Shown here: piece by piece, positions 6,460 to 15,734 of the stretch | Position numbering within the stretch: the first letter of the stretch is position 1 | How the letters are laid out: every line of letters begins with the position of its first letter | Source of the DNA: Acidobacteriota bacterium | GTDB lineage: Bacteria; Acidobacteriota; Vicinamibacteria; Marinacidobacterales; Marinacidobacteraceae | Assembly (NCBI GenBank): GCA_022822745.1 | Contig: JAJEAO010000075.1 | Coordinates: 1 to 41,647, forward strand | Reading direction: 5' to 3' | DNA: 41,647 nt | Notes under the pieces: generated by a model | The model's input: the letters and a program-made list of their open reading frames with translations, nothing else | Database searches by the model: none | Told to the model about the DNA's origin: nothing | Made by a program: the position numbers and the translations under genes

Positions 6460-8202
6460 ATGCCTCGCCTCCTGATCCTCGCCCTCCTCCTTCCCGCCGC
6501 GGTCGCGGCCCAGCCCGACCCGGAACTCCACGCGCTCTTCGACGAGTTCATGGAGTTCCGTCGGCGCGAGGAGCCCCGGTTCGCGGCCTCGCTCGCCGGG
6601 ACGACGCCGACGACGCTGGGCGATGCGACCGAGGCGGCGGTGCTCCGTCGGGCGGAGGAAGCCGAGGGGTTTCGGGATCGCCTGCTCGCCATCCCGCAGG
6701 AGCGGCTGTCGGATGAGGACCGGGTCCACGCCGACATCTTCGAATCGGCTCTCGGGGAGCGGATCGGGGACGCTCGCTTCGGGGGGCACTTCCTGCCGAT
6801 CAACGCGGATTCCGGCTTCCATATCGGCATGGCCCGACTCCCGCAGTCGCTGCCGCTCCGAACCACGGATGACTACGACGGCTACATCGCTCTGCTCCGA
6901 GACATCCCTCGCAGCTTCGACGAGCACATGGCGCTCATGCGACGCGGGGTCGAACTCGGCATCACCGTCCCCCGGGTCGTCCTCGAGGGCTATGAAGTGA
7001 CGATCGCCTCTCATGTCGTCGAGGATCCCGCGGACAGCGTGTTCTTCGACCCGTTCCTCCGCTTTCCCGACCGGATCCCGGAACCCGAGCGAGCCCGGCT
7101 GCGCGCGGCGGGCGCGGAGGCGGTGCGGGAGGGTCCGGTCGCCGCCTACGCGGCCTTTCTCGATTTCTTCGAGAACGAATACCGCCCGAACGCGCGCATG
7201 ACGATCGGGGCGGCCGATCTTCCCGATGGCCGCAGCTACTACGCCTTCCTGATCGGCCGGTTCACGACGCTCGACCAGACCGCCGAACAGGTCCACCGGA
7301 TCGGGCTGGCCGAAGTGGAGCGGATTCGCGTCGAGATGGTGGAGGCCATGCGGGCCTCCGGATTCACCGGCGCCTGGGAGGAGTTCCTCGAATTCCTGCG
7401 CACGGACGAGCAGTTCGTCGCGGACACGCCGCAGGCGCTCCTCGACCGCGCCATGGTCATCGTGAAGCGGATGGACGGACAGTTGCCGGCGATGTTCCGG
7501 CGCCTCCCGCGCCAGCCCTACACGGTGGAGCCGGTTCCGGATGCGATCGCGCCCAAGTACACCGGCGGCCGCTACGTCGGCGCCCCGCTCGATTCCACGC
7601 AACCCGGGCGGTACTGGGTGAACACCTATGCGCTGGAGAGCCGCAAGCTCTACACCCTCGAGGCGCTCTCCCTCCACGAGGCGGTCCCGGGGCATCACCT
7701 CCAGATCGCCCTGGCCAGGGAGCTGGATCTGCCCGAGTTCCGCCGCCACTACGGGATCGGCGCGTACAGCGAGGGCTGGGCGCTCTACGCCGAGCGGCTG
7801 GGCCTGCAGGCCGGCTTCTACCAGGATCCGTACAGCAACTTCGGCCGTCTCACCTACGAGATGTGGAGAGCCTGCCGGCTGGTCGTGGACACCGGCATGC
7901 ACGCGCTGGGCTGGACCCGCCAGCAGACCCTCGATTACCTCGCCTCGAACACGGCGCTCGCGCTCCACGAGATCCGCACCGAGACCGACCGCTACATCGC
8001 CTGGCCGGGGCAGGCGCTCGGTTACAAGATGGGCGAACTGAAGATCCGCGAGCTGCGCACCCTCGCGGAGGAGACGCTCGGAGAGGCGTTCGACCTCCGC
8101 GACTTCCACGACGCCGTCCTGGCTCCGGGTCCGGTCACGCTTCCGGTGCTCGACGCGCTCGTCCGCCGGTGGGTCGAGGAGCATCCCGCCGCGGCCCGCT
8201 GA
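6460..8202 (+). CDS. DUF885 family exported metallopeptidase-like hydrolase
   Basis: A 580-residue protein with a short signal peptide (MPRLLILALLLPAAVAAQ), hence probably periplasmic. The C-terminal half carries the family hallmark HEAVPGHHLQ (H406, E407, H412, H413), followed by YSEGWALYAERLG with E438. These are consistent with a zinc-binding gluzincin-like centre. DUF885 proteins are seen across Gemmatimonadota, Acidobacteriota and Xanthomonadaceae, and are thought to be peptidases, though few have been characterised. Length is normal for the family and no lesion is visible. The ATG at 6460 is chosen because it opens the signal peptide and lies ten bases after a TACCAT hexamer; the frame is open further upstream but has no leader there. 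It stands alone, 193 bases from the divergent coiled-coil array. Confidence 0.92.
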   Translation: MPRLLILALLLPAAVAAQPDPELHALFDEFMEFRRREEPRFAASLAGTTPTTLGDATEAAVLRRAEEAEGFRDRLLAIPQERLSDEDRVHADIFESALGERIGDARFGGHFLPINADSGFHIGMARLPQSLPLRTTDDYDGYIALLRDIPRSFDEHMALMRRGVELGITVPRVVLEGYEVTIASHVVEDPADSVFFDPFLRFPDRIPEPERARLRAAGAEAVREGPVAAYAAFLDFFENEYRPNARMTIGAADLPDGRSYYAFLIGRFTTLDQTAEQVHRIGLAEVERIRVEMVEAMRASGFTGAWEEFLEFLRTDEQFVADTPQALLDRAMVIVKRMDGQLPAMFRRLPRQPYTVEPVPDAIAPKYTGGRYVGAPLDSTQPGRYWVNTYALESRKLYTLEALSLHEAVPGHHLQIALARELDLPEFRRHYGIGAYSEGWALYAERLGLQAGFYQDPYSNFGRLTYEMWRACRLVVDTGMHALGWTRQQTLDYLASNTALALHEIRTETDRYIAWPGQALGYKMGELKIRELRTLAEETLGEAFDLRDFHDAVLAPGPVTLPVLDALVRRWVEEHPAAAR

Positions 8203-8249
8203 CCGCCGGACGCGCGGCGTATGCTCCCGGCGCCCCCGAGGACAACGTG

Positions 8250-8723
8250 ATGACGACTCCCACCTGGCCCCTCTACTTCTGCATCCGGCGACCGATCCAG
8301 GGTCGCGGCTGCGTCGCTTCGGTCCGGATCATCGGGCGGGCCACCTGGACACTCGACTTCGGGAAGACCTGGCTGTACGGCGTGAACCCGGGCGCGATGG
8401 CGGGCTGCGGACAGGATCTGGACGGCGCCCTCCGGGATTTCACGGAACACCTGACCGGAGTGCTCGCCGACTTTGCGGACGGGGCGGAGGATCTCGATTC
8501 GTTCCGACGGACCGTGGAGCGGTTTGTCAACGCCACCGATGACGACAGCGTGGTGGAATGGGACGCCGCGAGGGAACGGGTGCGCTCCGGGAGAGGGCCG
8601 GACGTGTCGTTGGCTCGAGAGGTACGGGAGCTGGCGGCCGGCGTGGAGGTTCAGCCCGCGTCACCGGAGTCCGGCGCCCTGGCCCTCGCGACCGAAGCGA
8701 GCCTGCCCCGGATCGCAGCCTGA
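8250..8723 (+). CDS. Uncharacterised small protein, HicB-like character
   Basis: A 157-residue soluble protein starting at ATG 8250, with GAGG (8238-8241) eight bases upstream and a TATGCT hexamer at 8220-8225. It begins MTTPTWPLYFCIRRPIQG. The middle, WLYGVNPGAMAGCGQDLDGA followed by LRDFTEHLTGVL, recalls the fold of HicB-like proteins, where a short strand pair and a GxxxxEA-type helix occur, but there is no HicA neighbour and no C-terminal DNA-binding helix I can name. The last 50 residues are low-complexity (Ala, Glu, Ser). It follows the DUF885 gene by 47 bases on the same strand and meets the radical SAM gene tail to tail, 46 bases apart. Coding status is supported by spacing and start signals; function is not assigned. 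Confidence 0.65.
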   Translation: MTTPTWPLYFCIRRPIQGRGCVASVRIIGRATWTLDFGKTWLYGVNPGAMAGCGQDLDGALRDFTEHLTGVLADFADGAEDLDSFRRTVERFVNATDDDSVVEWDAARERVRSGRGPDVSLAREVRELAAGVEVQPASPESGALALATEASLPRIAA

Positions 8724-8769
8724 AGCCCGGCCCGACGGTGACGGGGCCCGGTGGTCCCGGGGCCTCGGC

Positions 8770-11607
8770 TTATCGGCCGGCGGCGGGGCGGAATCGGCTC
8801 CCGGTTCGGCGGCGTGGCGCGGAAACCCGCGGGGCGCAGTCCGTGCGCACGATTTCGGGAGGCACCGGCTCGAAGCCAGTGAGAGCGATCGTGGTTTCGG
8901 CGGGGCGGGGAGAGGTTCCGTCGTTGAGAAGCCGCATCCGGAACCGGAGCGTGAGCCGGTCCGGAGAGCAGTCGAGCAGGGCCGCTTCCGGGCCGGCGGG
9001 GGCGAGCCGGGCCTCCCCGATCACGGCCTTCAGGTCCACCGTCACCGTCCGTTCCGTCGGTCCGCCGGCGGACCGACGTCTCCGGCGCCGCGCGCGCTTC
9101 TTGACCCGGCGCACGACGCCGATCGGCCACCGGTCGGCGCTCCGGAAGGCGGCGAGACGCTTCTCCGTCGCCCTCGGATCCACATCGGCGGCGAGGAGGA
9201 CCGCGTAGTCGAGGGAGTGGATCCAGCGGCTCAGCTTCGCCTCTCCCGGGAACACGCGCCTCACCCGATCGAACCGCAGTCCCTCCTCCGAGGCGGTTCG
9301 CAGCGCGTTCAGCACATCGTCCTCGGAGGGCTCGCCGGTGAGCGCGAATTCGCAGTACTCGGCGACCGACTGAACGCCGAGCGGGAGGGCGGGGCCGAAC
9401 GAGAGGCGCGGCCGCGGGGAGAACCCCTCGGTGAACCGGAGCGGCAACCCGGCCCGCCGCAGCACCCGCGGCAGGATGCGGATCATCTCGCCGTGCCCGC
9501 GGAGCGCCATGGGCCCGTACTTCGCGAACCGGGCGCGATAGACGACCGGCTCCCCCTGAGCGGCGCGCCGGGCGGGGGGCATCGGGCGAGCGCTGCCGCC
9601 AGCGCCCGACGGAGGGGCGGCCGAGCCGACGACGGGGAGGAGAACCTGGCCGCGCGGTTCCTCGGCGCCCATGCGTTCCAGGAACGTGATCCGCTCCTCG
9701 CGCATCCCGCCGAGATCGCAGGCGACGCCGCAGTGGTAGCAGACCAGCCGCCGGGTGTCCTCGCGGGCGTCGCGGAGGTTCGTGTGGTGGACCTGCATGT
9801 GGACCGGCTTCCCGCAGGGCGGCGAGGCGCGGTTCTTCAGCGACCGCCTGTACTCGCGCAGCAGGAATCCGTCCGCGAGCCCGACATCCACGTGGTCCCA
9901 GGGCAGGCGGCCGTCCACCGGGATCGTGCCGAGATAGTCCTCGCGCCGGACGGCTGTCTCGCCCTCCCACTCCTCCAGCGCCTCGGTCCACACGTCCCAG
10001 CGGAGCTGCTCGTCCCAGCCGTCGAAGCGGGCTCCCCGGATCCACGCGATCTCGACGAGCCTCGCCACCCGGATGTCTCCCCGGGCGAGGATGCCTTCGA
10101 GGTGGCTCACCCGGCGGTCGTGGGTGCGCAGCCGGAAGCCGTCCCGCCGCGCCCGTTCGGACAGGAGCGCCTGCTTGCGCCCGATCGCTTCCATGGAGTC
10201 CTGGGCGCACCACTGGAACGGGGTGTGGGGCTTCGGGACGTGGCTCGAGACCGAGACGGTGATGCGGACCCGCCGCTTCGCCTCGCGGTTCCCGATCCGC
10301 CGCGCCTGCCGTCCCATGTCGGCGATGCCGAGCACATCATCATCTTCTTCGGTCGGGAGCCCGATCATGAAGTAGAGCTTGGCCCGGTCCCAGCCGCGGG
10401 AGAAGACGCGCCGACAGGTCTCGTAGATGTCGTCCTCGCTGACGTTCTTGTTCACCACGTCGCGCATCCGCTGCGTGCCCGCTTCGGGCGCGAACGTGAG
10501 GCCGGTGGCCTTGACCCGCGAGATGTCGTCGAGCACCTCCTCCGGGAGGCCGTAGGCCCGCAGGCTCGAGATCCCCAGCGAGACCCGGCGCGGCGTCAGC
10601 TCGTCCATGACCTGCCGGACGAGCGGGGCGACGCAGGAGTAGTCGGCCGTCGAGAGCGAGGTCAGCGAGGCCTCGTCGTAGCCGCCCTTCTCGACCGCCG
10701 AGACCACGGTGCGGACGATCTCCTTCGGATCCCGTTCCCGCACCGGCCGGTAGATCATCCCGGCCTGGCAGAAGCGGCATCCCTCGGTGCAGCCGCGGGC
10801 GATCTCGATCGCGGTCCGGTCGAAGATGGCCTCGGCGGCGGGAACCGGGGAGTCGTCGGGGAAGGGGAACCGGTTCACATCGTCGAGGAAGGCGCGTTCG
10901 ACGCGGAGCGGCGCTTCCGGGCGCCGCGCCCGCGAGACGACCGCGAATCCGGAGCGCGGGCAGACCTCGCGGTCGTAGAGCGCCGGACAGTAGAGGCCGC
11001 CGGTCTCCTGAAGCCGGGACAGGAGTTCCTCGCGATCCGTGACTCCCTCCTCGCGCAACCGGGCCAGGTCCCGCATGAGCTCCGGGAGGCGCTCTTCGGC
11101 ATCCCCGATCAGGAAGGCGTCCACGAAGGGCGCCATCGGCTCCGGCTGGGTGGCGACCGGGCCGCCGGCGATCACGATCGGGTGCTCGGGAAGGCGGTCC
11201 CGGCTCCGGATCGGGATCCCGCCCAGATCCAGCATGGTCAGGACGTTCGTGAAGGTGAGCTCGTACTGGAGCGAGAAGCCGACGAGGTCGAAGTCGGAGA
11301 GGGGCCGGCGGGTCTCGAGGCTGATCAGGGGCAGGCCGCGTTCGCGGAGCTGCTCCTCCATGTCGGTCCACGGGCAGAAGACCCGCTCGAGCGCGAGGTC
11401 CGCTTCGTCGTTCACCACCTTGTAGAGGATCTTGGTCCCGAGGTGGCTCATCCCCACGTCGTACACGTCGGGGAAGCAGAACGCCATCCGGCAGGCGATC
11501 CCGTCGTCGTCCGGCTTGGCCACGGCGAACCGCTCCCCTCCGGCGTAGCGGGCCGGGCTTCGCACTCGATGGAGGAAGTCGGCGTAGGGGTGGCGGTCCG
11601 GTGTCAT
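8770..11607 (-). CDS. Radical SAM protein fused to DUF2344 domain (TIGR03960/TIGR03936 type)
   Basis: A 945-residue fusion. Residues about 1-230 form a B12-binding-like domain ([28 protein letters not shown]). The radical SAM core follows, with the cluster motif C273-x3-C277-x2-C280 in [20 protein letters not shown]. From about residue 690 the C-terminal DUF2344 domain runs to the end ([38 protein letters not shown]). The two families are commonly adjacent or fused; the reaction is not established, and rRNA- or tRNA-linked roles have been suggested because many homologues lie near rne and rplU. Neither is nearby here. The gene diverges from transketolase across 83 bases, with TAGAAT (11643-11638) as a likely -10 element 30 bases before the ATG. 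Confidence 0.93.
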   Translation of the reverse strand: MTPDRHPYADFLHRVRSPARYAGGERFAVAKPDDDGIACRMAFCFPDVYDVGMSHLGTKILYKVVNDEADLALERVFCPWTDMEEQLRERGLPLISLETRRPLSDFDLVGFSLQYELTFTNVLTMLDLGGIPIRSRDRLPEHPIVIAGGPVATQPEPMAPFVDAFLIGDAEERLPELMRDLARLREEGVTDREELLSRLQETGGLYCPALYDREVCPRSGFAVVSRARRPEAPLRVERAFLDDVNRFPFPDDSPVPAAEAIFDRTAIEIARGCTEGCRFCQAGMIYRPVRERDPKEIVRTVVSAVEKGGYDEASLTSLSTADYSCVAPLVRQVMDELTPRRVSLGISSLRAYGLPEEVLDDISRVKATGLTFAPEAGTQRMRDVVNKNVSEDDIYETCRRVFSRGWDRAKLYFMIGLPTEEDDDVLGIADMGRQARRIGNREAKRRVRITVSVSSHVPKPHTPFQWCAQDSMEAIGRKQALLSERARRDGFRLRTHDRRVSHLEGILARGDIRVARLVEIAWIRGARFDGWDEQLRWDVWTEALEEWEGETAVRREDYLGTIPVDGRLPWDHVDVGLADGFLLREYRRSLKNRASPPCGKPVHMQVHHTNLRDAREDTRRLVCYHCGVACDLGGMREERITFLERMGAEEPRGQVLLPVVGSAAPPSGAGGSARPMPPARRAAQGEPVVYRARFAKYGPMALRGHGEMIRILPRVLRRAGLPLRFTEGFSPRPRLSFGPALPLGVQSVAEYCEFALTGEPSEDDVLNALRTASEEGLRFDRVRRVFPGEAKLSRWIHSLDYAVLLAADVDPRATEKRLAAFRSADRWPIGVVRRVKKRARRRRRRSAGGPTERTVTVDLKAVIGEARLAPAGPEAALLDCSPDRLTLRFRMRLLNDGTSPRPAETTIALTGFEPVPPEIVRTDCAPRVSAPRRRTGSRFRPAAGR

Positions 11608-11637
11608 GGGCTCGACCTCGATGGGGGGAGGGCGGGA

Positions 11638-11677
11638 ATTCTAGGCGTCCCGGTTCTCGACCCGCCCGTGCTACTTT
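11638..11677. promoter_or_regulatory. Divergent promoter region of radical SAM gene and transketolase
   Basis: The minus strand has TAGAAT at 11643-11638, 30 bases before the radical SAM ATG at 11607. The plus strand has TACTTT at 11672-11677, 13 bases before the transketolase ATG at 11691, with no Shine-Dalgarno sequence in between. The two -10-like hexamers are back to back 28 bases apart. No clear TTGACA-like -35 element was found for either. Confidence 0.45.
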
Positions 11678-11690
11678 CCCGCGCGTCCTC

Positions 11691-13688
11691 ATGCAGCCCA
11701 CCGACGAGACCCGAAGCAGCCGCCCGTTCGACGAAAGCGACCACGCCGCGATCGCCTCGATCCGCGGACTCGCGATCGATGCCGTGGAGCGGGCCGACTC
11801 CGGCCACCCGGGACTTCCCATGGGCGCCGCTCCGATGTCGTGGGTTCTCTGGAGCCGCCATCTCCGGTTCGACCCCGCCGCCCCCGACTGGCCGGACCGG
11901 GACCGGTTCGTGCTGTCCGCGGGGCACGGCTCCGCGCTCCTCTACGCGCTGCTCCATGTCGCCGGCTTCGATCTCTCGCTGGATGATCTGCGCGACTTCC
12001 GGCAGTGGGGGAGCCGGACCCCGGGGCACCCCGAGAACTTCGTCACCGCCGGCGTCGAGGCCACCACCGGGCCTCTCGGGCAGGGGGCCGGCAATTCGGT
12101 CGGCATGGCGATGGCCGAGCGGGCCCTCCGCGCCCGATTCCCCGGGCTGGTGGACCACCGGGTGTGGGCGCTCGTTTCCGACGGGGATCTCATGGAGGGC
12201 GTCGCGGCGGAGGCGGCGTCGCTCGCCGGACAGCTCGGACTCGACCGGCTCACCTGGATCTACGATGCGAACGACGTGACGCTGGACGGCCCGGCCTCGC
12301 TCTCGTTCTCGGTGGAGGATGTGGCCGCCCGCCACGAGGCGCTCGGCTGGCATGTCCAGACCGTCCGGGACGGGGATCACGATCTCGAAGCGGTGGACCG
12401 CGCGCTTGCCGCAGCGGCCGAGGAATTCGGCCGGCCATCACTCATCGTCGTCAGGACCACGATCGGCTTCGGATCCCCGAACAAGGCCGGGACGGCGGAC
12501 GCCCACGGCGCGCCGCTCGGCGCCGCCGAGGCCCGGGCCGCGAAGGAGGCGCTCGGGCTCGACCCGGACGCGGAATTCGCTGTGCCGGACGCGGTTCGGG
12601 AGCGTTCCGCGGCGCTGGCGCAGGCGGGAGCGGCGGCGCGTCGGAGGTGGAAGGACTCGCTCGCCGAAGCCGCGCCGGCAGAGGCCGACGAGCTGCGCCG
12701 CCGCCTCGCCGGGAGTCTGCCGGCGGGCTGGGACGAACTGGTCCCGTCGTTCGCCGTGGGGGAGCGCCTCGCGACCCGGAAGGCGGCGGGGGCGGTGCTG
12801 AACGCCTTTGCTCCCCGGGTTCCCGAGCTGTTCGGCGGGGACGCGGACCTGTCCTGCTCGACGAAGACCGCGCTCGCCGGCGAGGGCTCCCAGTCGGCGG
12901 TGAATGCGCTCGGGCGCAACATCCACTACGGCGTCCGCGAACACGCCATGGGGGCGGCGGCGAACGGGATCGCGCTGCATGGCGGATTCCGGACCTACGC
13001 GGCCACCTTCTTCTGCTTCTCGGACTACATGCGCCCGTCCGTCCGGATCGCGGCGCTTTCCGGGCTCCCGGTCGCCTACGTGTGGACGCACGACTCGGTC
13101 GGCGTGGGCGAGGACGGCCCGACCCACCAGCCGGTCGAGCACCTGATGTCGCTCCGGGCGATGCCGAACCTGCATGTCGTGCGGCCCGCCGATCCCAACG
13201 AGGCCGCCGAGGCGTGGCGGCACGCGATGGAGCGGAAGGACGGGCCGACGGCGCTGGTTCTCAGCCGGCAGAAGGTCCCGGTGGTGACCACGCCGGCGCT
13301 GGCCCGCGGGCTTCGGCGCGGCGGCTACGTGATCCAGGACGTCGCCAGCCCCCGCGCCGCGCTCATCGCCACGGGTTCGGAGGTCTCGGTGGCGCTCGCC
13401 GCGGCGGCCGACCTGAAGCGCGACGGCGTCCCCGTCCGCGTCGTGTCGCTGCCGTGCTGGGAGCTGTTCGAGGCCCAGCCCGAGGCCTGGCGCGCCGAGG
13501 TGCTCCTCCCGGGTCTCCCCCGGGTCGCGGTCGAGGCCGGTGCCACGCTCGGGTGGGAGCGGTACACCGCCGGGGGTCCGGTCATCGGCGTGGACCGCTT
13601 CGGGGCCTCGGCGCCCGGGCCGCGGGTGGCCGCCGAGCTCGGCCTCACTGCGGAGGCGGTCGCCGCCGCCGTCCGCTCGGTCCTGTAG
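11691..13688 (+). CDS. tkt: Transketolase
   Basis: A 665-residue thiamine-diphosphate enzyme of the pentose phosphate and Calvin-type carbon exchange, full family length. The N-terminal pyrophosphate domain has [23 protein letters not shown] and the cofactor motif SDGDLMEG at residues 163-170; family members usually have GDGCLMEG or GDGDLMEG. The middle pyrimidine domain has [20 protein letters not shown] and the strongly diagnostic [18 protein letters not shown]. The C-terminal domain ends with [13 protein letters not shown] and a normal tail. The ATG at 11691 follows a TACTTT hexamer by 13 bases. It diverges from the radical SAM gene and is followed by about 250 bases without a gene. Confidence 0.96.
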   Translation: MQPTDETRSSRPFDESDHAAIASIRGLAIDAVERADSGHPGLPMGAAPMSWVLWSRHLRFDPAAPDWPDRDRFVLSAGHGSALLYALLHVAGFDLSLDDLRDFRQWGSRTPGHPENFVTAGVEATTGPLGQGAGNSVGMAMAERALRARFPGLVDHRVWALVSDGDLMEGVAAEAASLAGQLGLDRLTWIYDANDVTLDGPASLSFSVEDVAARHEALGWHVQTVRDGDHDLEAVDRALAAAAEEFGRPSLIVVRTTIGFGSPNKAGTADAHGAPLGAAEARAAKEALGLDPDAEFAVPDAVRERSAALAQAGAAARRRWKDSLAEAAPAEADELRRRLAGSLPAGWDELVPSFAVGERLATRKAAGAVLNAFAPRVPELFGGDADLSCSTKTALAGEGSQSAVNALGRNIHYGVREHAMGAAANGIALHGGFRTYAATFFCFSDYMRPSVRIAALSGLPVAYVWTHDSVGVGEDGPTHQPVEHLMSLRAMPNLHVVRPADPNEAAEAWRHAMERKDGPTALVLSRQKVPVVTTPALARGLRRGGYVIQDVASPRAALIATGSEVSVALAAAADLKRDGVPVRVVSLPCWELFEAQPEAWRAEVLLPGLPRVAVEAGATLGWERYTAGGPVIGVDRFGASAPGPRVAAELGLTAEAVAAAVRSVL

Positions 13689-13939
13689 CTGCCGCGCCGG
13701 TCCCGGTCGCGCGGTCGGCGCCGTTGTGACCGCGCTCGCTCCCACTCGACTGAGAGGCGTCCGACGGCGTTCAGCAGTCCCTGGTGGGCGGCGGTCCGTC
13801 TGCCGCGCGGGCTCGGCTGTCCGCCCCGTCTCGCGCGGCGCCCGATCGTCGAATGGACGCTGCCGGGCGCGCCGCCGAGGAGTCTCCGGTTCCTCGTTTC
13901 CCGGACAGTCACCTCCAGACGGCCCCGTCGCACCGAGCT
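13689..13939. other. Intergenic gap with no recognisable feature
   Basis: These 251 bases separate the stop of transketolase from the stop of the PIN toxin. Frames open across it on both strands are overhangs of overlapping GC-rich frames and carry no recognisable domain. I see no repeat, RNA or clear terminator hairpin with a T-tract. Confidence 0.5.
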
Positions 13940-14392
13940 TCAGCGGCGGTCGCGCGTGGGAGGAACCGGCCCCGCCACCGTGGGAAACCCGAGAGCGCGA
14001 GCGTTCTCGACGATCCGATCGTCGAACGAGAGGATCCCGAGATCCGGACGGACTTCCCGAAGGACGATCGCGGTCGCGAGGTGAAGGGCGTCGGGCGCTC
14101 GAATCGGCTCCCGGGGAAACGGCTGGCTGGCGCGGAGCAGCACGGACGCGCTCAGGGAATAGCGAATCCACGTTGCGGTTTCGATCCTCAGCCGATTCGC
14201 AGCGCGCCGCGCGACCTCATCCCGGAGCCGGCCAGTGGACACGCCCCGATGGAGACCTCGGTGGCACTCGACGAAAGTCAGGTCGGAAGTCGCGATCGGC
14301 GACGCCGCCTTCAAGGCCTTGATCGCCGCGCTCCCGGCAGCTTCTTCGAGGAGCCAGCCGAGGAGCGCACTCGTCTCCACGTAGAGCGTCAC
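13940..14392 (-). CDS. vapC: PIN-domain toxin, VapC family
   Basis: A 150-residue PIN-fold ribonuclease, the toxin of a type II module. Family motifs are visible: an N-terminal YVETSALLGW strand in which the usual first aspartate is glutamate (E6), then E42 in LTFVECHRG, D101 in RAPDALHLATA, and D124/D125 in LSFDDRI, together forming the acidic metal site. VapC proteins cleave tRNA or rRNA. Its ATG overlaps the stop of the antitoxin gene by four bases (ATGA), the normal co-translated arrangement. The Asp to Glu change keeps the charge, so activity may be retained. Length is slightly above the usual 130-140 residues because of a C-terminal basic tail. Confidence 0.9.
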   Translation of the reverse strand: MTLYVETSALLGWLLEEAAGSAAIKALKAASPIATSDLTFVECHRGLHRGVSTGRLRDEVARRAANRLRIETATWIRYSLSASVLLRASQPFPREPIRAPDALHLATAIVLREVRPDLGILSFDDRIVENARALGFPTVAGPVPPTRDRR

Positions 14393-14679
14393 CGATCGCC
14401 CCGGACGTCATCCAGCAGGTCCGCGACAATGCCATCCGGCAGACGGTCCTCGGCCGGAGGTCTCGTACAGGTCGCGGGACCTGGTGCGCCAAGACGAACC
14501 ACTCCCGCGCGAGCGAGCTGGAGGAGAGCGTCGTCCGGATCCCGGCCATGGGCGCTGTGGGGCACGAGGTCCACCACCGGCGTTCCCCGATTCGTCACGG
14601 TCACGCGCTCACCTGCCTGGGCCAGGCGGACAAACTCGCTGAGACGACTCTTGAGGGTTCGGATTCCGACGGATGGCAT
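14389..14679 (-). CDS. vapB: Phd/YefM-type antitoxin partner of VapC
   Basis: A 96-residue antitoxin. Residues 1-45 (MPSVGIRTLKSRLSEFVRLA, then GERVTVTNRGTPVVDLVP) match the Phd/YefM DNA-binding N-terminal domain; such proteins bind their own promoter. The C-terminal half, ending DRLPDGIVADLLDDVRGDR, is the likely toxin-wrapping segment. The start ATG 14679 lies only six bases after a perfect TACAAT hexamer (14691-14686), so the message is probably leaderless. It overlaps the toxin gene by four bases. Autoregulation through the promoter at 14686-14691 is expected from the family, not shown. Confidence 0.88.
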   Translation of the reverse strand: MPSVGIRTLKSRLSEFVRLAQAGERVTVTNRGTPVVDLVPHSAHGRDPDDALLQLARAGVVRLGAPGPATCTRPPAEDRLPDGIVADLLDDVRGDR

Positions 14680-14685
14680 GTCGTC

Positions 14686-14691
14686 ATTGTA
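14686..14691 (-). promoter_or_regulatory. TACAAT -10 element of vapBC, leaderless start
   Basis: On the minus strand TACAAT ends six bases before the vapB ATG (14679). With normal -10 to start-point spacing, transcription would begin at or next to the A of the ATG. No Shine-Dalgarno sequence is present. Confidence 0.5.
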
Positions 14692-14828
14692 GGCTCGTGT
14701 AGTCTCAACGAGATGGCGTCGGCGCAGGCGCGTGTTCGGGTGGCGCCGGAGGAGTCAGCTCGTCGGGCATCGGAGATTCCGCGCCCCGGGCGACGGCCTC
14801 CGACGAACCGGGTTGGCGAACCTTGGCG

Positions 14829-14921
14829 GGCGGAGCGCCGGCTGTCGCGAGAGACGCTCGGCGGAGTCCCGGTTGCCGCGAGAACTGCCCGGCGGAGTCC
14901 CGGTTGCCGCGAGAACTGCCC
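14829..14921. repeat. Three 31-bp tandem repeats upstream of ankyrin lipoprotein gene
   Basis: Two identical 31-base units starting GGCGGAGTCCCGGTTGCC lie at 14860-14890 and 14891-14921, with a degraded third at 14829-14859 (GGCGGAGCGCCGGCTGTC). Each ends in CGCGAGAAC or CGCGAGAGAC. The array sits in the 283-base gap between vapB and the ankyrin gene, 41 bases before that gene's ATG. It could be operator DNA or a neutral array. Confidence 0.75.
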
Positions 14922-14962
14922 CGCCGCGCTTCGCGTTCTCCCGGGAAAGGAGACCTCGTCCC

Positions 14963-15667
14963 ATGAACCGAACCCGAGCCTCGCACCTTCCGCTGGCGGC
15001 CCTCGCTCTCCTCGCGGCCGCCGCCTGTTCCGAGCCGGCGGAGCACACGGCGCTCGGCGCCGCGGTCGCGGCCGAACGCGTCCGCGAAGTCCGGGCGCTT
15101 CTCGATCACGCCGGGTCGGATCCCGACGAGATCGCCGCCAGCGGCTGGGCCCCGCTCCACCTGGCGGCGCGGATTCGCGATCCCCGGGTTCTCGACGCCC
15201 TGATCGAGGCGGGCGCCGATCTCGACCGGCTCGACCGCCGAAACGGCTGGACGCCTCTGCTCCACGCGATCCACCGGCGGAACGAGGACGCCGTGCGAGC
15301 GCTGATCGCGGCGGGCGCCGAAGTGAATCGCCGCGGCGACAGCGGCGTCACGCCGCTCGCGATGGCCGCCGGCTACGGCATGGCCGACACGGTGGAACTC
15401 CTGCTCGAACGGGGCGCCGACCCGCACCTGGGGGCGCTCGACGCCAATCCGCTGTGGGCGGCCGCGGGCGGGGGCGCCATCCGGGACTTCACCGACGGCC
15501 CGCCGCTCGGCCAGTGCTTCCCGGAGGTCATCGCGACGCTCGAAGCCGCGGCGCCCGACCTGCGGCTTCCCGCCGGGCTCTCGTCGCGCGTCCTCGCCTG
15601 GCTGGCCAGCGATCCGTGCGCGCCGGTCGTGGCTCGGCTTCTCGACGAGGCGCGCGCCGGCGCGTAG
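14963..15667 (+). CDS. Ankyrin-repeat lipoprotein
   Basis: A 234-residue protein beginning at ATG 14963, with AAAGGAG (14946-14952) ten bases ahead. A lipoprotein signal (ending LLAAAAC, cysteine about residue 22) points to membrane anchoring in the periplasm. Four ankyrin repeats follow at about residues 30-165: SGWAPLHLAARIRDPRVLD, NGWTPLLHAIHRRNEDAV and SGVTPLAMAAGYGMADTVE are typical, each ending with an AGADL- or RGADP-type turn. The C-terminal third has no recognisable fold. Ankyrin repeats mediate protein binding, so a scaffold or inhibitor role is plausible but the partner is unknown. Confidence 0.85.
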   Translation: MNRTRASHLPLAALALLAAAACSEPAEHTALGAAVAAERVREVRALLDHAGSDPDEIAASGWAPLHLAARIRDPRVLDALIEAGADLDRLDRRNGWTPLLHAIHRRNEDAVRALIAAGAEVNRRGDSGVTPLAMAAGYGMADTVELLLERGADPHLGALDANPLWAAAGGGAIRDFTDGPPLGQCFPEVIATLEAAAPDLRLPAGLSSRVLAWLASDPCAPVVARLLDEARAGA

Positions 15668-15721
15668 GGCGCGGTTCGGGATCCGGGCTGTCGCTCGGGA
15701 GGGCGGCGCTCGATGGACGCG

Positions 15722-15727
15722 TAGAAT
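15722..15727 (+). promoter_or_regulatory. TAGAAT -10-like element, leaderless start
   Basis: TAGAAT ends seven bases before the ATG at 15735 and there is no Shine-Dalgarno sequence, so the transcript is predicted to begin at about the start codon. Confidence 0.45.
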
Positions 15728-15734
15728 CGCGCCC

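Noticed and set aside
5737..8184. Minus-strand frame of 815 codons ending in the coiled-coil sequence
   Set aside because: The upstream 640 codons are antisense to DUF885; only the C-terminal part belongs to frameshifted paralogue 4, so it is not a fusion gene.
8724..8769. GC-rich palindromic stretch between convergent genes as a terminator
   Set aside because: Stem halves around GGGGCCCGG do not pair cleanly and no T-tract follows.
8473..12279. Long plus-strand open frame (1268 codons) opposite the radical SAM gene
   Set aside because: Its sequence is low-complexity Arg/Gly/Pro/Ala and it spans the divergent promoter region; the minus-strand gene has unmistakable motifs.
13689..13939. Small gene in the gap between tkt and vapC
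   Set aside because: Open frames exist in several phases but none has a start signal, recognisable motif or natural composition.
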